Positions 35,373 to 44,263 of a DNA stretch of 64,000 nucleotides are shown one piece after another (positions within the stretch are counted from its first letter, which is position 1; each line of letters begins with the position of its first letter). Made by a program: the position numbers and the translations under genes. Under the pieces are notes generated by a model. That model was not told the DNA's origin. It was given only the letters and a program-made list of their open reading frames with translations, and made no database searches. Source of the DNA: RYN-230 sp963813975 (GTDB taxonomy: Bacteria; Actinomycetota; Actinomycetes; Streptosporangiales; Streptosporangiaceae); contig CAWFAP010000007.1 in the NCBI GenBank assembly GCA_963813975.1, positions 62,001-126,000 of the forward strand, in the 5' to 3' direction.

Positions 35373-36521
35373 TTGATCACCTTCGAGAGCGTGACAAAAC
35401 GGTACCCCGGGGGCACTGTCGCGGTAGACAGTCTCGACCTGGAGGTGCCTGGCGGCCAGACCATGGTCCTGGTCGGCCCCAGCGGGTGCGGGAAGACCAC
35501 CACGCTGCGCATGATCAACCGGCTGATCGAGCCGACCAGCGGGCGGATCCTGCTGGACGGCCGGGACATCCACGAGTCCAACCCGTCCACGCTGCGCCGG
35601 GGCATCGGCTACGTCATCCAGCAGGCGGGTCTGTTCCCGCACCGGACCATCGAGGACAACATCGGCACCGTGCCGCTGCTGATCGGCTGGGGCAAGGGCA
35701 AGGCCCGCGCCCGCGCCCGGGAGCTGATGGCGCTGGTGGGCCTGGACGAGAGCCTGGCCGGCCGGTATCCGTATCAGCTGTCCGGCGGGCAGCAGCAGCG
35801 GGTGGGGGTGGCCCGGGCGCTCGCCGCCGATCCGCCGGTGCTGCTGATGGACGAGCCGTTCAGCGCGGTCGACCCGATTGTCCGGGCCACCCTGCAAGAT
35901 GAGCTGCTGAGGCTCCAGGCGGAGCTGCACAAGACCGTGGTGCTGGTCACCCACGACGTCGAGGAGGCCATCAAGGTGGGCGACCTGGTCGCCATCTTCC
36001 GGCCGGGCGGGAAGATCGCCCAGCTGGACACCCCCGAGCGGCTGCTCCGGGCGCCGGCCGACGGGTACGTGGAGAACTTCCTCGGCTTCGACCGCGGGAT
36101 CCGCCGGCTGTCGTTCCTCGCCGCCTCCGGGCTCAGCCTGGACGACCGGGCCGTGGTGAGCGAGGACGCGTCCGCGTCGGAGGCGGCCAACGCGGCGCGG
36201 CAGGCCGGCGAGGAATGGGTTCTGGTCACCGACACCGGGCAGCGCCCACGCGGCTGGGCCGCGGTCAGCGATCTTGAGGCGCTGCCCAGTGGGTCGCGGG
36301 CCGGGCAGGCCCCGCTGGAGCCACACGGCCACACGTTCGACGTGCGCACCGACTCGCTGCGGGCGGCCCTGGACGCGACCGTCCTGGCGCCCACCGGCCA
36401 GGCGGTCGGCGTGGACGACGACGGCCGGGTGGTCGGGGTGACCTCGTACGACCGGTTGCGGGTCGCCATCCATGCCGCAGACCAGGGAGCAGCCCGCCCG
36501 GCGACGGAAGCGGCCACCTAG
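35373..36521 (+). CDS. opuCA: Glycine betaine/choline-type ABC transporter ATPase
   Basis: A 382-residue ATP-binding subunit of an OpuC/ProV-type importer of osmoprotectants (betaine, carnitine, choline). Walker A is GPSGCGKTTTL, the signature is LSGGQQQRVGVARAL and Walker B is VLLMDEPFSAVD. After about residue 250, a degenerate CBS region (residues about 300-375) may sense ionic strength. TTG 35373 is chosen since GGAAGG (35360-35365) lies 7 nt upstream; ATG 35298 would add a poorly conserved stretch. First gene of the opuCA-CB-CD-CC operon. Confidence 0.92.
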   Translation: MITFESVTKRYPGGTVAVDSLDLEVPGGQTMVLVGPSGCGKTTTLRMINRLIEPTSGRILLDGRDIHESNPSTLRRGIGYVIQQAGLFPHRTIEDNIGTVPLLIGWGKGKARARARELMALVGLDESLAGRYPYQLSGGQQQRVGVARALAADPPVLLMDEPFSAVDPIVRATLQDELLRLQAELHKTVVLVTHDVEEAIKVGDLVAIFRPGGKIAQLDTPERLLRAPADGYVENFLGFDRGIRRLSFLAASGLSLDDRAVVSEDASASEAANAARQAGEEWVLVTDTGQRPRGWAAVSDLEALPSGSRAGQAPLEPHGHTFDVRTDSLRAALDATVLAPTGQAVGVDDDGRVVGVTSYDRLRVAIHAADQGAARPATEAAT

Positions 36522-36523
36522 CC

Positions 36524-37201
36524 ATGGATTGGAATTCTGTTCCCACGCTCACCTGGGAGAATGCCTATCTGGGCATTGTGCCCGCGCTCGTCGGGCTGGT
36601 CATCGCGCTGCCGCTGGGCATCGCCTGCACCCGGTGGAGATGGCTGTATCCCCCGGTGCTGTCCGCCACCAGCGTGCTGTATGCGCTGCCCTCGCTGGCC
36701 CTGTTCATCGTGCTGATCCCGTACACCGGGCTGACGGACACCACGGTGGTCATCCCGCTCACCTTGTTCTCGCTGTGCGTGCTGGTGCCGAGCGTGGTGG
36801 ACGGGATGCGGTCGGTTCCGGATCCGGTGCGCCAGGCCGCCACGGCCATGGGGTTCGGCCCGCTGCGCCGCCTGGTGCAGGTGGAACTCCCGGTCGCGGT
36901 GCCCATCGTGATCGCCGGGCTGCGGATCGCGATGGTGTCGAGCATCAGCCTGGCCAGCGTGGGTCAGCTGATCGGCGTCAGCAGTCTCGGCCAGCTCATC
37001 GTGGACGGGTACCAGCGCGACTTCCCCACCGAGATCTACGTAGGCGGGGGGCTCATCATCGCGCTGGCCCTGGTCTGCGACCTGCTCCTGGTCGGGCTGC
37101 GCAGGCTGCTGACCCCGTGGCGGCCGCGCCGCGCCCGGCGCCAGGTCCAGGACGTGCTGATCGGGCAGCCGGCCCCGGCGCTGCCGGGAGGGGCCGCATG
37201 A
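36524..37201 (+). CDS. opuCB: Betaine-type ABC transporter permease
   Basis: A 225-residue permease with five or so helices; the EAA-like loop is RQAATAMGFGPLRRLVQVELPVAVP. It pairs with the second permease to form the channel. ATG 36524 lies 2 nt past the opuCA stop, and its stop overlaps the next start by 4 nt (ATGA). Confidence 0.92.
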   Translation: MDWNSVPTLTWENAYLGIVPALVGLVIALPLGIACTRWRWLYPPVLSATSVLYALPSLALFIVLIPYTGLTDTTVVIPLTLFSLCVLVPSVVDGMRSVPDPVRQAATAMGFGPLRRLVQVELPVAVPIVIAGLRIAMVSSISLASVGQLIGVSSLGQLIVDGYQRDFPTEIYVGGGLIIALALVCDLLLVGLRRLLTPWRPRRARRQVQDVLIGQPAPALPGGAA

Positions 37202-37875
37202 GCTTCTTCAGCTTCGCGTGGAACTGGCTGAAGCAGCCGCAGCAGTGGCACGGCTCGGGGGGCATCCCGGCCCGGATCCTCGAGCAGGTCGGTTACACCG
37301 CGCTGGCGCTGCTCGTCGCGGCGCTGATCGCCATCCCGCTGGGCATCCTGATCGGGCACACCGGCCGGGGCGCGCTGCTGGTCGTCAACGTGGCCAACGC
37401 CTGGCGGGCCATCCCCACGCTCGCCCTGCTGGTCCTGCTGACCATCTGGCTCGGCTTCTCCGTGCTGGCCTGGCTGATCCCGCTGGTCGTGCTGGGGATC
37501 CCGCCCATCCTGGTCAACGTCTACGAAGGCGTGGCCGGGGTGGACCCGGAGCTCAGGGACGCCGCCCGCGGCATGGGCATGACACCCTGGCAGCAGGTCC
37601 GGAAGGTCGAGGTTCCGGTGGCCATGCCGCTGATCGTTCTTGGCCTCCGCACCGGCGCGATCTTCGTGGTGGCCACTGCGACGATCGCCGCGTATATCGG
37701 CCTGGGCGGGCTGGGCCGTTACATAATCGACGGGCTCGCGGTCAACAATTACGGGGAGGTCGCGGGCGGGGCATTGTTCGTGGTCCTGCTGGCCCTCGCC
37801 GTTCAGGCGCTTTTTGTCGGGGTACGGCGAGCCGTCGTGCCGAGGGGTTTGCGCGAGCAAGGGCGCGCCTCATGA
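37198..37875 (+). CDS. opuCD: Betaine-type ABC transporter permease
   Basis: A 225-residue second permease, similar in layout to opuCB, with the EAA-like loop RDAARGMGMTPWQQVRKVEVPVAMP and the segment ATATIAAYIGLGGLGRYIIDGLAVNNY. ATG 37198 overlaps the opuCB stop by 4 nt. The binding-protein gene follows after 37 nt. Confidence 0.92.
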   Translation: MSFFSFAWNWLKQPQQWHGSGGIPARILEQVGYTALALLVAALIAIPLGILIGHTGRGALLVVNVANAWRAIPTLALLVLLTIWLGFSVLAWLIPLVVLGIPPILVNVYEGVAGVDPELRDAARGMGMTPWQQVRKVEVPVAMPLIVLGLRTGAIFVVATATIAAYIGLGGLGRYIIDGLAVNNYGEVAGGALFVVLLALAVQALFVGVRRAVVPRGLREQGRAS

Positions 37876-37912
37876 TAGCGTACTAAAACTATCGGAAAAG
37901 AAGGGAAACAGC

Positions 37913-38896
37913 ATGTTTCCGAGATCGCGGTTCGCGGCGATCGCCTCACCCCGGCACCGGAGAAATCTCCGTGCGGGTGCGATCGGCGGCTTGGCCGTCC
38001 TGACGGGCCTCGGGCTGGCCGCGTGCGGCAGCAGTGGCGGGAGCGCCAGCGGCGGCGGCAGCTCTAACCCGCTGGCCCCTAAAGCGGCAAAGGGCACGGT
38101 CGTCGTCGGCTCAGCCAACTTCCCCGAGAACGAATTGCTCGCCGAAATCTACGTTCTCGCGCTGCAGGCCAAGGGCGTGAAGGTCACCCCGAAATTCAAC
38201 ATCGGAGCCCGAAACGTCTATTACCCCCAGGTGGTAAAAGGCGCGATCAGTATCCTGCCCGAGTACAACGGGGCGCTGCTGGCCGGTACCGTTGACTCGA
38301 AGAGCACCGCGACGACCACTCAGCAGGTGAACTCCGATCTGAAGGCCAAGCTGCCCAGTTCCGTGGAGATTCTCAACTCCTCCTCGGCCCAGGACAAGGA
38401 CTCGGTCACGGTGACCCAGGCCCTGGCCAAGAAAGACCACCTTACGTCGATCTCGGATCTCAAGCCCTACGCGAAGAACTTGATCATCGGCGGCCCGCCG
38501 GAGTTCAAGACGCGCCAGGAGGGCCTGGTCGGCCTGAAGAGCGTCTACGGGCTGACCTTCAAGTCGTTCTCCCCGCTGGATGTGTCCGGCCCGGTGACTC
38601 TGGCCGCGCTTAAGGACGGCAAGGTGCAGGCGGCCGATGTGTTCACCACCACGCCGCAGATCGTCCCGGACAAGCTCGTCTCCCTGTCCGACCCCAAGTC
38701 GCTGTTCGCGGCCCAGAACGTGACGCCGCTGGTTTACAAGAAGGCGATGACCGCCACGATTACGAACACGCTGAACTCGATTTCGCAGCGGCTGACCACG
38801 AACGCCCTACTCCAGATGGACAAGGCGGTAATCCTGGATCACGCCAACTACTCGACGGTGGCCTCGGCCTGGCTGAAGGCGGTCGGCCTGGGCTGA
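37913..38896 (+). CDS. opuCC: Osmoprotectant-binding lipoprotein
   Basis: A 327-residue substrate-binding lipoprotein. The signal peptide is basic then hydrophobic with lipobox LGLAAC, giving a lipidated N-terminal Cys. The mature protein has the OpuAC-type fold (VVVGSANFPENELLAEIYVLALQAKG; ILPEYNGALL; LVYKKAMTATITNTLNSISQRLTT). ATG 37913 follows AAGAAGGG. It delivers betaine-like solutes to OpuCB/CD. Confidence 0.93.
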   Translation: MFPRSRFAAIASPRHRRNLRAGAIGGLAVLTGLGLAACGSSGGSASGGGSSNPLAPKAAKGTVVVGSANFPENELLAEIYVLALQAKGVKVTPKFNIGARNVYYPQVVKGAISILPEYNGALLAGTVDSKSTATTTQQVNSDLKAKLPSSVEILNSSSAQDKDSVTVTQALAKKDHLTSISDLKPYAKNLIIGGPPEFKTRQEGLVGLKSVYGLTFKSFSPLDVSGPVTLAALKDGKVQAADVFTTTPQIVPDKLVSLSDPKSLFAAQNVTPLVYKKAMTATITNTLNSISQRLTTNALLQMDKAVILDHANYSTVASAWLKAVGLG

Positions 38897-38924
38897 TCCG
38901 GCCGGCGCCGGTCCGCGGCTCATG

Positions 38925-38968
38925 GCGCCGGGCGGGACTCACCTTCACCGGTGGATCCCGCCCGGCGC
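38925..38968 (+). terminator. Terminator downstream of opuCC
   Basis: Perfect 13-bp arms GCGCCGGGCGGGA (38925-38937) and TCCCGCCCGGCGC (38956-38968) with an 18-nt loop, 28 bp after the opuCC stop and followed by TTGGCGTT. Confidence 0.65.
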
Positions 38969-39087
38969 TTGGCGTTAGCGGGTCAGCAGGGATGATGAAC
39001 CAGGGCGGCGACCGGCGCCGCCTGACCTGCCCGCCCACCTACCCGGCCCACGACCTGCCGGGTTGCCGTCCCGACGAGGAGCCAGCG

Positions 39088-40755
39088 ATGACTGCCGCCG
39101 ACCCATCCGGCCCGCGCCCGGTCCGTGCCCCGCGCGGCACCGCCCTATCCTGCCGGGGCTGGCCGCAGGAAGCGGCCATGCGGATGCTGATGAACAACCT
39201 GGATCCCGAGGTGGCCGAACACCCTGACCAGCTGATCGTCTACGGCGGCTCGGGCCGGGCGGCCCGCAGCTGGCCGGCCTACGACGCGATCGTGCGCAGC
39301 CTGCAGGCCCTCCAGGGCGACGAGACCCTGCTGGTCCAGTCGGGTAAGCCGGTCGGGGTGATGCGCACCCACGAGTGGGCGCCGCGGGTGCTCATCGCCA
39401 ACTCCAACCTCGTCCCGCAGTGGGCCACCTGGGAGGAATTCCGCCGCCTGGAGTCGCTCGGCCTGACCATGTACGGCCAGATGACCGCCGGGTCGTGGAT
39501 CTACATCGGGACCCAGGGCATCCTGCAGGGCACGTACGAGACGTTCGCGGCCGTGGCGGCGAAACGGTTCGGCGGGTCGCTGGCCGGCACGATCACGCTG
39601 ACCGCCGGGCTGGGCGGCATGGGCGGCGCGCAGCCCCTCGCGGTGACCATGAACGGCGGGGTGGCGATCGTCATCGACTGCGACCCGTCGCGGATCGCCC
39701 GCCGGATCGAGTTCGGCTACCTGGACGAGGCCGCGGACGACATCGACGATGCGCTGCGCCGGGCCACCGCGGCCCGGGACGCGGGCCAGCCGCTGTCCAT
39801 CGGCCTGCTCGGGAACGCGGCGGAGCTGCTTCCCCGCATGCTGGCCATGGGCGCGCCGGTCGACGTGGTCACCGACCAGACCTCGGCGCACGACCCGCTG
39901 ACCTACCTGCCCCGCCGCGTGGCGTTCGGGGACATGGCCGCGCTGCGGGCCGAGGACCCGGCCGGCTTCACCGAGCGGGCCCGGCAGTCGATGGCCGCGC
40001 ACGTCGAGGCGATGGTCGGGTTCATGGATGCGGGTGCGGAGGTCTTCGACTACGGCAACTCCATCCGCGGCGAGGCCCAGCTGGCCGGCTACCAGCGGGC
40101 CTTCGACTTCCCGGGCTTCGTGCCCGCCTACATCCGGCCGCTGTTCTGCGAGGGCCGGGGGCCGTTCCGGTGGGCCGCGCTGTCCGGCGATCCGGCCGAC
40201 ATCGCCGCCACCGACGCGGCCATCCTCGACCTGTTCCCCGACAACGAGCCGCTGGCCCGGTGGATCCGTATGGCTCAGGAGAAGGTGCACTTCCAGGGCC
40301 TGCCCGCGCGGATCTGCTGGCTCGGGTACGGCGAGCGGCACCTGGCCGGGCTCCGGTTCAACGAACTGGTCGCCCGGGGCGACGTCCAGGCCCCGATCGT
40401 GCTCGGCCGCGACCACCTCGACTGCGGGTCGGTGGCCTCGCCCTACCGGGAGACCGAGGGGATGGCCGACGGCTCCGACGCGATCGCCGACTGGCCCCTG
40501 CTGAACGCGCTGGTCAACACGGCATCCGGGGCATCCTGGGTGAGCATCCACCATGGCGGCGGGGTGGGCATCGGCCGTTCCATCCACGCGGGCCAGGTGT
40601 GCGTGGCCGACGGTACCCCGCTGGCCGGGGAGAAGCTCGAGCGGGTGCTCACCAACGACCCGGGGATGGGCGTGGTCCGGCACGTGGACGCCGGGTATGA
40701 GGAAGCCGCCGAGGTGGCTGCGCAGCGGGGCGTGCGCGTCCCGATGCAGCCATGA
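39088..40755 (+). CDS. hutU: Urocanate hydratase
   Basis: A 555-residue NAD+-dependent urocanase converting urocanate to 4-imidazolone-5-propanoate. Motifs are LQALQGDETLLVQSGKPVGVMRTHEWAPRVLIANSNLVPQW, the NAD-binding TAGLGGMGGAQPLAVTMNGG and IVLGRDHLDCGSVASPYRETE with its conserved Cys. ATG 39088 follows GAGGAG (39076-39081); a longer reading from 38992 has a proline-rich head. First gene of the hutU-M20-hutF unit; hutH is not in the window. Confidence 0.95.
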   Translation: MTAADPSGPRPVRAPRGTALSCRGWPQEAAMRMLMNNLDPEVAEHPDQLIVYGGSGRAARSWPAYDAIVRSLQALQGDETLLVQSGKPVGVMRTHEWAPRVLIANSNLVPQWATWEEFRRLESLGLTMYGQMTAGSWIYIGTQGILQGTYETFAAVAAKRFGGSLAGTITLTAGLGGMGGAQPLAVTMNGGVAIVIDCDPSRIARRIEFGYLDEAADDIDDALRRATAARDAGQPLSIGLLGNAAELLPRMLAMGAPVDVVTDQTSAHDPLTYLPRRVAFGDMAALRAEDPAGFTERARQSMAAHVEAMVGFMDAGAEVFDYGNSIRGEAQLAGYQRAFDFPGFVPAYIRPLFCEGRGPFRWAALSGDPADIAATDAAILDLFPDNEPLARWIRMAQEKVHFQGLPARICWLGYGERHLAGLRFNELVARGDVQAPIVLGRDHLDCGSVASPYRETEGMADGSDAIADWPLLNALVNTASGASWVSIHHGGGVGIGRSIHAGQVCVADGTPLAGEKLERVLTNDPGMGVVRHVDAGYEEAAEVAAQRGVRVPMQP

Positions 40756-42068
40756 TGGATACGCCCGCGCACCCGGCGTTCGGGCCCCTTTGGGAGTCGC
40801 TGCTGCCCATCGGCCGCGACCCGGGCACCGGCGGGTACCGCCGCTTGTCCTGGACCCCGGCCGACCTGGACTGCCGGGCCTGGTTCGGGGCCGCGGCCCG
40901 GGACCGGCAGCTGCGCACCAACCAGGACCGCAACGGAAACCTCTGGGCCTGGTGGGATGTCCCCGGCTCTGGATCCCCGCGCCCGCCGAGGGGTTTCGGG
41001 GGGTTGCCCACTCCAGCCAACACAGCCACGGCCATAGGGACTCCCGTGGCCACGGGAACAGCTGTGGCCACGGGAAGCCATCTGGACTCGGTGCCGGATG
41101 GCGGCCCGTACGACGGGCCGCTGGGCGTGGTGTCCGCGTTCGCGGCCATCGACGAGCTCCGTGGCGAGGGGTTCGTCCCGGCCCGGCCGATCGCGGTGGC
41201 CGCGTTCACCGACGAAGAAGGGGCCCGCTTCGGAGTCGCCTGCCTGGGCAGCCGCCTGCTGACCGGCGCGATCGACCCTGAGCACGCCCGCGCACTGCGC
41301 GACGGTGACGGGATCACGCTGGCCGGCGCGATGCAGGCGGCCGGGCAGGATCCCGGGCAGATCGGCCGCGACGAGGAGCTGATCGGCCGGATCGGCTGCT
41401 ACGTGGAGCTGCACATCGAGCAGGGCCGGGCCCTCGCCGACCTCGATGCTGCCCTGGGCATCGCCGAGGGGATCTGGCCGCACGGCCGGTGGCGGCTCGA
41501 CTTCGCCGGGCAGGCGGATCACGCGGGCACGGCCGCGCTGGCGGACCGGCGCGACCCGATGATCCCCTATGCGGCCACCGTGCTGGCCGCCCGCCAGGCC
41601 GCGGTGGAACGCGGTGCCCGGGCCACGATCGGCAAAGTGACCGCGGAGCCGGGCGCGGCCAACGCGGTGTGCTCCGCGGTGCGCGCCTGGCTGGACGTGC
41701 GCGCCCCGGACGGCCCGACGCTCGAGGCCATGGTCGACCAGATCCTGGCCGCGGCCGGGCAGGAGTCCGACGCGAACCGGGTGGAGATGACAGCCCGCCA
41801 GGAGTCGTTCAGCCCCGAGGTCGAGTTCGACCTCACGCTGGCGTCCCGGCTGGCGGCCGCGCTGGCCGCCCGGGGGATCGAGGCGCCCAGCCTGCCCACC
41901 GGGGCCGGGCACGACGCCGGGGTGCTGGCCGCCCGGCTGCCCACCGGGATGCTGTTCGTCCGCAACCCCACGGGGGTGTCCCACTCACCAGCCGAGCACG
42001 CCGAGGACGCGGACTGCGCGGCCGGGGTGACCGCGCTCGCGGCCGTGCTGCGCGACCTGGCCGGCTGA
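40752..42068 (+). CDS. M20-family amidohydrolase (allantoate amidohydrolase-like) in the hut operon
   Basis: A 438-residue zinc hydrolase of the allantoate amidohydrolase/beta-ureidopropionase group. Metal ligands are in GSHLDSVPDGG, YDGPLGV, TDEEGARFG, ELHIEQG and VSHSPAEH. The same order of genes (urocanase, M20, HutF) occurs in streptomycetes. HutF makes N-formylglutamate, so this enzyme is the natural candidate for the deformylase step in place of HutG; that is inference. ATG 40752 overlaps the hutU stop by 4 nt. A duplicated TPVATG/TAVATG strand lies just before the HLD motif. Confidence 0.85.
   Translation: MMDTPAHPAFGPLWESLLPIGRDPGTGGYRRLSWTPADLDCRAWFGAAARDRQLRTNQDRNGNLWAWWDVPGSGSPRPPRGFGGLPTPANTATAIGTPVATGTAVATGSHLDSVPDGGPYDGPLGVVSAFAAIDELRGEGFVPARPIAVAAFTDEEGARFGVACLGSRLLTGAIDPEHARALRDGDGITLAGAMQAAGQDPGQIGRDEELIGRIGCYVELHIEQGRALADLDAALGIAEGIWPHGRWRLDFAGQADHAGTAALADRRDPMIPYAATVLAARQAAVERGARATIGKVTAEPGAANAVCSAVRAWLDVRAPDGPTLEAMVDQILAAAGQESDANRVEMTARQESFSPEVEFDLTLASRLAAALAARGIEAPSLPTGAGHDAGVLAARLPTGMLFVRNPTGVSHSPAEHAEDADCAAGVTALAAVLRDLAG
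41022..41075. repeat. 18-bp in-frame repeat beside the M20 metal site
   Basis: Units at 41040-41057 and 41058-41075 share GTGGCCACGGGA; a degenerate unit is at 41022-41039. They encode TATAIG-TPVATG-TAVATG immediately before the metal-binding SHLDSV motif. Confidence 0.75.
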
Positions 42069-43546
42069 TGACCGGCCCCGCGGGACCAGGCGGGCCCGGG
42101 GCAGCGGACGGGCCCGGGGCAGCGGGCGGGCCCGGGGCAGCGGGCGGGCCCGGGGCGACGGGTCGCCCCGGTATCCGCCGCTGGCACGCCGAGCTGGCCT
42201 GGCTGGGCCGCGGCGAGGTCCGGTCCGGGGTGCTGATCGAGGCGAGCGGCAGCGTGTTCCGGGCGGTGACCCCGGACGTGCCCCCTGAGGCGGTGCCGCC
42301 GGGCACCGAGCGGCGGCCTGGTCTGACCCTGCCCGGCCTGGCCAACGCGCACTCGCACGCGTTCCACCGGGCGCTGCGCGGGGTCACCGAGGCGGGACCG
42401 GGCACATTCTGGACCTGGCGGGAACGGATGTACCAGGTCGCCGCCCGGCTGTCGCCGGACAGCTACCTGGCCCTGGCCCGGGCGGTCTATTCGGAGATGG
42501 CGCTGGCCGGCGTGACCTGCGTAGGGGAGTTCCACTACCTGCACCACGGGCCGGGCGGGTCGCCGTACCCGGACCCCAACGAGATGGGCCGCGCCCTCAT
42601 CCAGGCCGCGGCCGAGGCGGGCCTGCGGATCACCCTGCTGGACACCTGCTACCTCACGGGCGGGCTGGCCCCGGACGGCACGGCCACGCCGCTGTCGCCG
42701 GTGCAGCAGCGGTTCAGCGACGCGAACGCGGGCCGGTGGGCGGACCGGCTGGCCGCGCTCGGTCCCGACGAGCACGGGATGCTCGCGCCGCACGCCCGGG
42801 CCGGCGTGGCCATCCACTCGGTGCGCGCGGTGCCGCCCGACCAGATGCACCCGGTCGTCGAGTGGTCGCACCGCCTGGGAGCGCCGCTGCACGCGCACCT
42901 GTCCGAGCAGCCTGCGGAGAACGAGGCCTGCCTGGCGGCCTACGGGGCCACGCCGGCGCGGGTCCTGGACGGGGCCGGGGCGCTGGGGCCGCGCAGCACG
43001 ATGGTGCACGCCACCCACCTCACCCCCCACGACATCGAGCTGCTGGGGGGCAGCCGGACGTGCGTCTGCCTGTGCCCGACCACGGAGGCCTTCCTGGCCG
43101 ACGGCATCGGCCCGGCGGGGTCGCTGGCCGCTGCGGGCAGCCCGCTCGCCGTGGGCAGCGACAGCCACGCGGTGATCGACCTGCTGGACGAGGCCCGCCG
43201 CGTGGAACTGGACGAGCGGCTGGCCTCGGGGCGGCGCGGCCGGTTCGGCGCCGTCGCGCTGGCCGAGGCGGCCACCGTGGCCGGGCATACCTGCCTGGGC
43301 TGGCCGGAGGCGGGGGAGATCGTGCCGGGCGCCCTGGCCGATCTGGTGACGGTCCGCCTGGACACCCCCCGGCTGGCTGGCGCGGCCCCGGCGACCGCAC
43401 TGGAGTCGGTGATCTTCGCGGGCACCGCGGCCGACGTGACCGACGTGGTGACCAGCGGCCGTGACGTGGTCCGCAACGGCCACCACCTGCTGGTCCCCGA
43501 CGTCCCCGACACCCTCACCCAGGCCCTCCGCCCCCTCCTGGCGTGA
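42068..43546 (+). CDS. hutF: Formimidoylglutamate deiminase
   Basis: A 492-residue amidohydrolase-superfamily enzyme that converts N-formimidoyl-L-glutamate to N-formyl-L-glutamate and ammonia. The metal-binding motif is LANAHSHAFHRALRGVTEAGP, with HAHLSEQPAENEAC, MVHATHLTPHDIELL and AVGSDSHAVIDLLDEAR giving the other ligands. ATG 42068 shares one base with the M20 stop. The first about 30 residues are a Gly-Pro-Ala repeat from four 18-bp units. Last gene of the hut unit. Confidence 0.92.
   Translation: MTGPAGPGGPGAADGPGAAGGPGAAGGPGATGRPGIRRWHAELAWLGRGEVRSGVLIEASGSVFRAVTPDVPPEAVPPGTERRPGLTLPGLANAHSHAFHRALRGVTEAGPGTFWTWRERMYQVAARLSPDSYLALARAVYSEMALAGVTCVGEFHYLHHGPGGSPYPDPNEMGRALIQAAAEAGLRITLLDTCYLTGGLAPDGTATPLSPVQQRFSDANAGRWADRLAALGPDEHGMLAPHARAGVAIHSVRAVPPDQMHPVVEWSHRLGAPLHAHLSEQPAENEACLAAYGATPARVLDGAGALGPRSTMVHATHLTPHDIELLGGSRTCVCLCPTTEAFLADGIGPAGSLAAAGSPLAVGSDSHAVIDLLDEARRVELDERLASGRRGRFGAVALAEAATVAGHTCLGWPEAGEIVPGALADLVTVRLDTPRLAGAAPATALESVIFAGTAADVTDVVTSGRDVVRNGHHLLVPDVPDTLTQALRPLLA
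42091..42162. repeat. Four 18-bp units at the hutF 5' end
   Basis: Units start at 42091, 42109, 42127 and 42145. All begin CGGGCCCGGGGC, the second and third are identical, and together they encode GPGAAG-like hexapeptides in the HutF N terminus. Confidence 0.9.
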
Positions 43547-43651
43547 GCCCCGGCCCGCACACCCCCCTTCCCGCCGGCCCCGCGGACATGTGGCCGGATC
43601 CCGGCGTGAGGACGCCGCCAGCGTCGACGGCAGGGGGCCGGGACGACCGGG

Positions 43652-44149
43652 TCAGGGGGAGGGGCGGAGGCGGGCCCGGGCGGCGGTGAGGCCCCCGGCC
43701 AGGGCCTCGCGCTGGGCCGGGGTGAGGGCGTCGATGAGGTTCTCGCGCACCACCCGCAGGTGGCCGGGCGCCGCCCGGTCAAGGGCGTCCCGGCCCGCGG
43801 CGGTCAGGATGGCCAGGATGCCGCGCTCGTCCGAGGGGCACTTCTCCCGGCGGACCAGCCCGGCCTGCTCGAGCTGGGTGATCTGGTAGGTCAGGCCGCT
43901 GCGGGATACCACGATCACGTCCGCGAGCTCGCTCATCCTCAGCCGCCCGCCGTCCGCGGCGCCCAGCCGGGACAGGATCTCGTACTGCGCGTGCGACAGC
44001 CCGGCGTCCTGCCGCAGCTGCTGCTCGATGGCGCGCTCGAGCAGGTGGCTGACCTCCAGGAAGGCCAGCCACGCCTTCATCTCCGCCGGGTCGAGCCAGC
44101 GCTCGGCGGGCTGATCACCGGCGACCGGGAGATCGGCGCGGTCTGTCAT
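43652..44149 (-). CDS. MarR-family transcriptional regulator
   Basis: A 165-residue winged-helix regulator. The core is SHAQYEILSRLGAADGGRLRMSELADVIVVSRSGLTYQITQLEQAGLVRREKCPSDERGILAILTAAG. It is divergent from the extradiol dioxygenase gene, the classic layout in which MarR represses the neighbour until an aromatic ligand binds. Two similar palindromes lie between the genes. Convergent with hutF. Confidence 0.88.
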   Translation of the reverse strand: MTDRADLPVAGDQPAERWLDPAEMKAWLAFLEVSHLLERAIEQQLRQDAGLSHAQYEILSRLGAADGGRLRMSELADVIVVSRSGLTYQITQLEQAGLVRREKCPSDERGILAILTAAGRDALDRAAPGHLRVVRENLIDALTPAQREALAGGLTAARARLRPSP

Positions 44150-44171
44150 CCCGCCAGCCTACCGAGTATCG

Positions 44172-44223
44172 TTTGAATTCGAATGACAAGGCACGCCTGC
44201 GGGAATGTGGTTCAAATTTGAAC
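44172..44223. promoter_or_regulatory. Two MarR-type operators in the marR/dioxygenase gap
   Basis: Site 1 (44172-44183, TTTGAATTCGAA) and site 2 (44211-44222, TTCAAATTTGAA; perfect over 44210-44223) fit the shared pattern TTCRAATTYRAA on alternating strands, centred about 39 bp apart. They lie 22-60 bp from the two start codons. Confidence 0.65.
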
Positions 44224-44263
44224 TGTTATCCGGGCGATGGCACGAACCACGCAGGAGGAACCG

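Noticed and set aside
42091..42162. Possible CRISPR-like array
   Set aside because: Units are contiguous, 18 bp, and in frame with hutF; there are no spacers.
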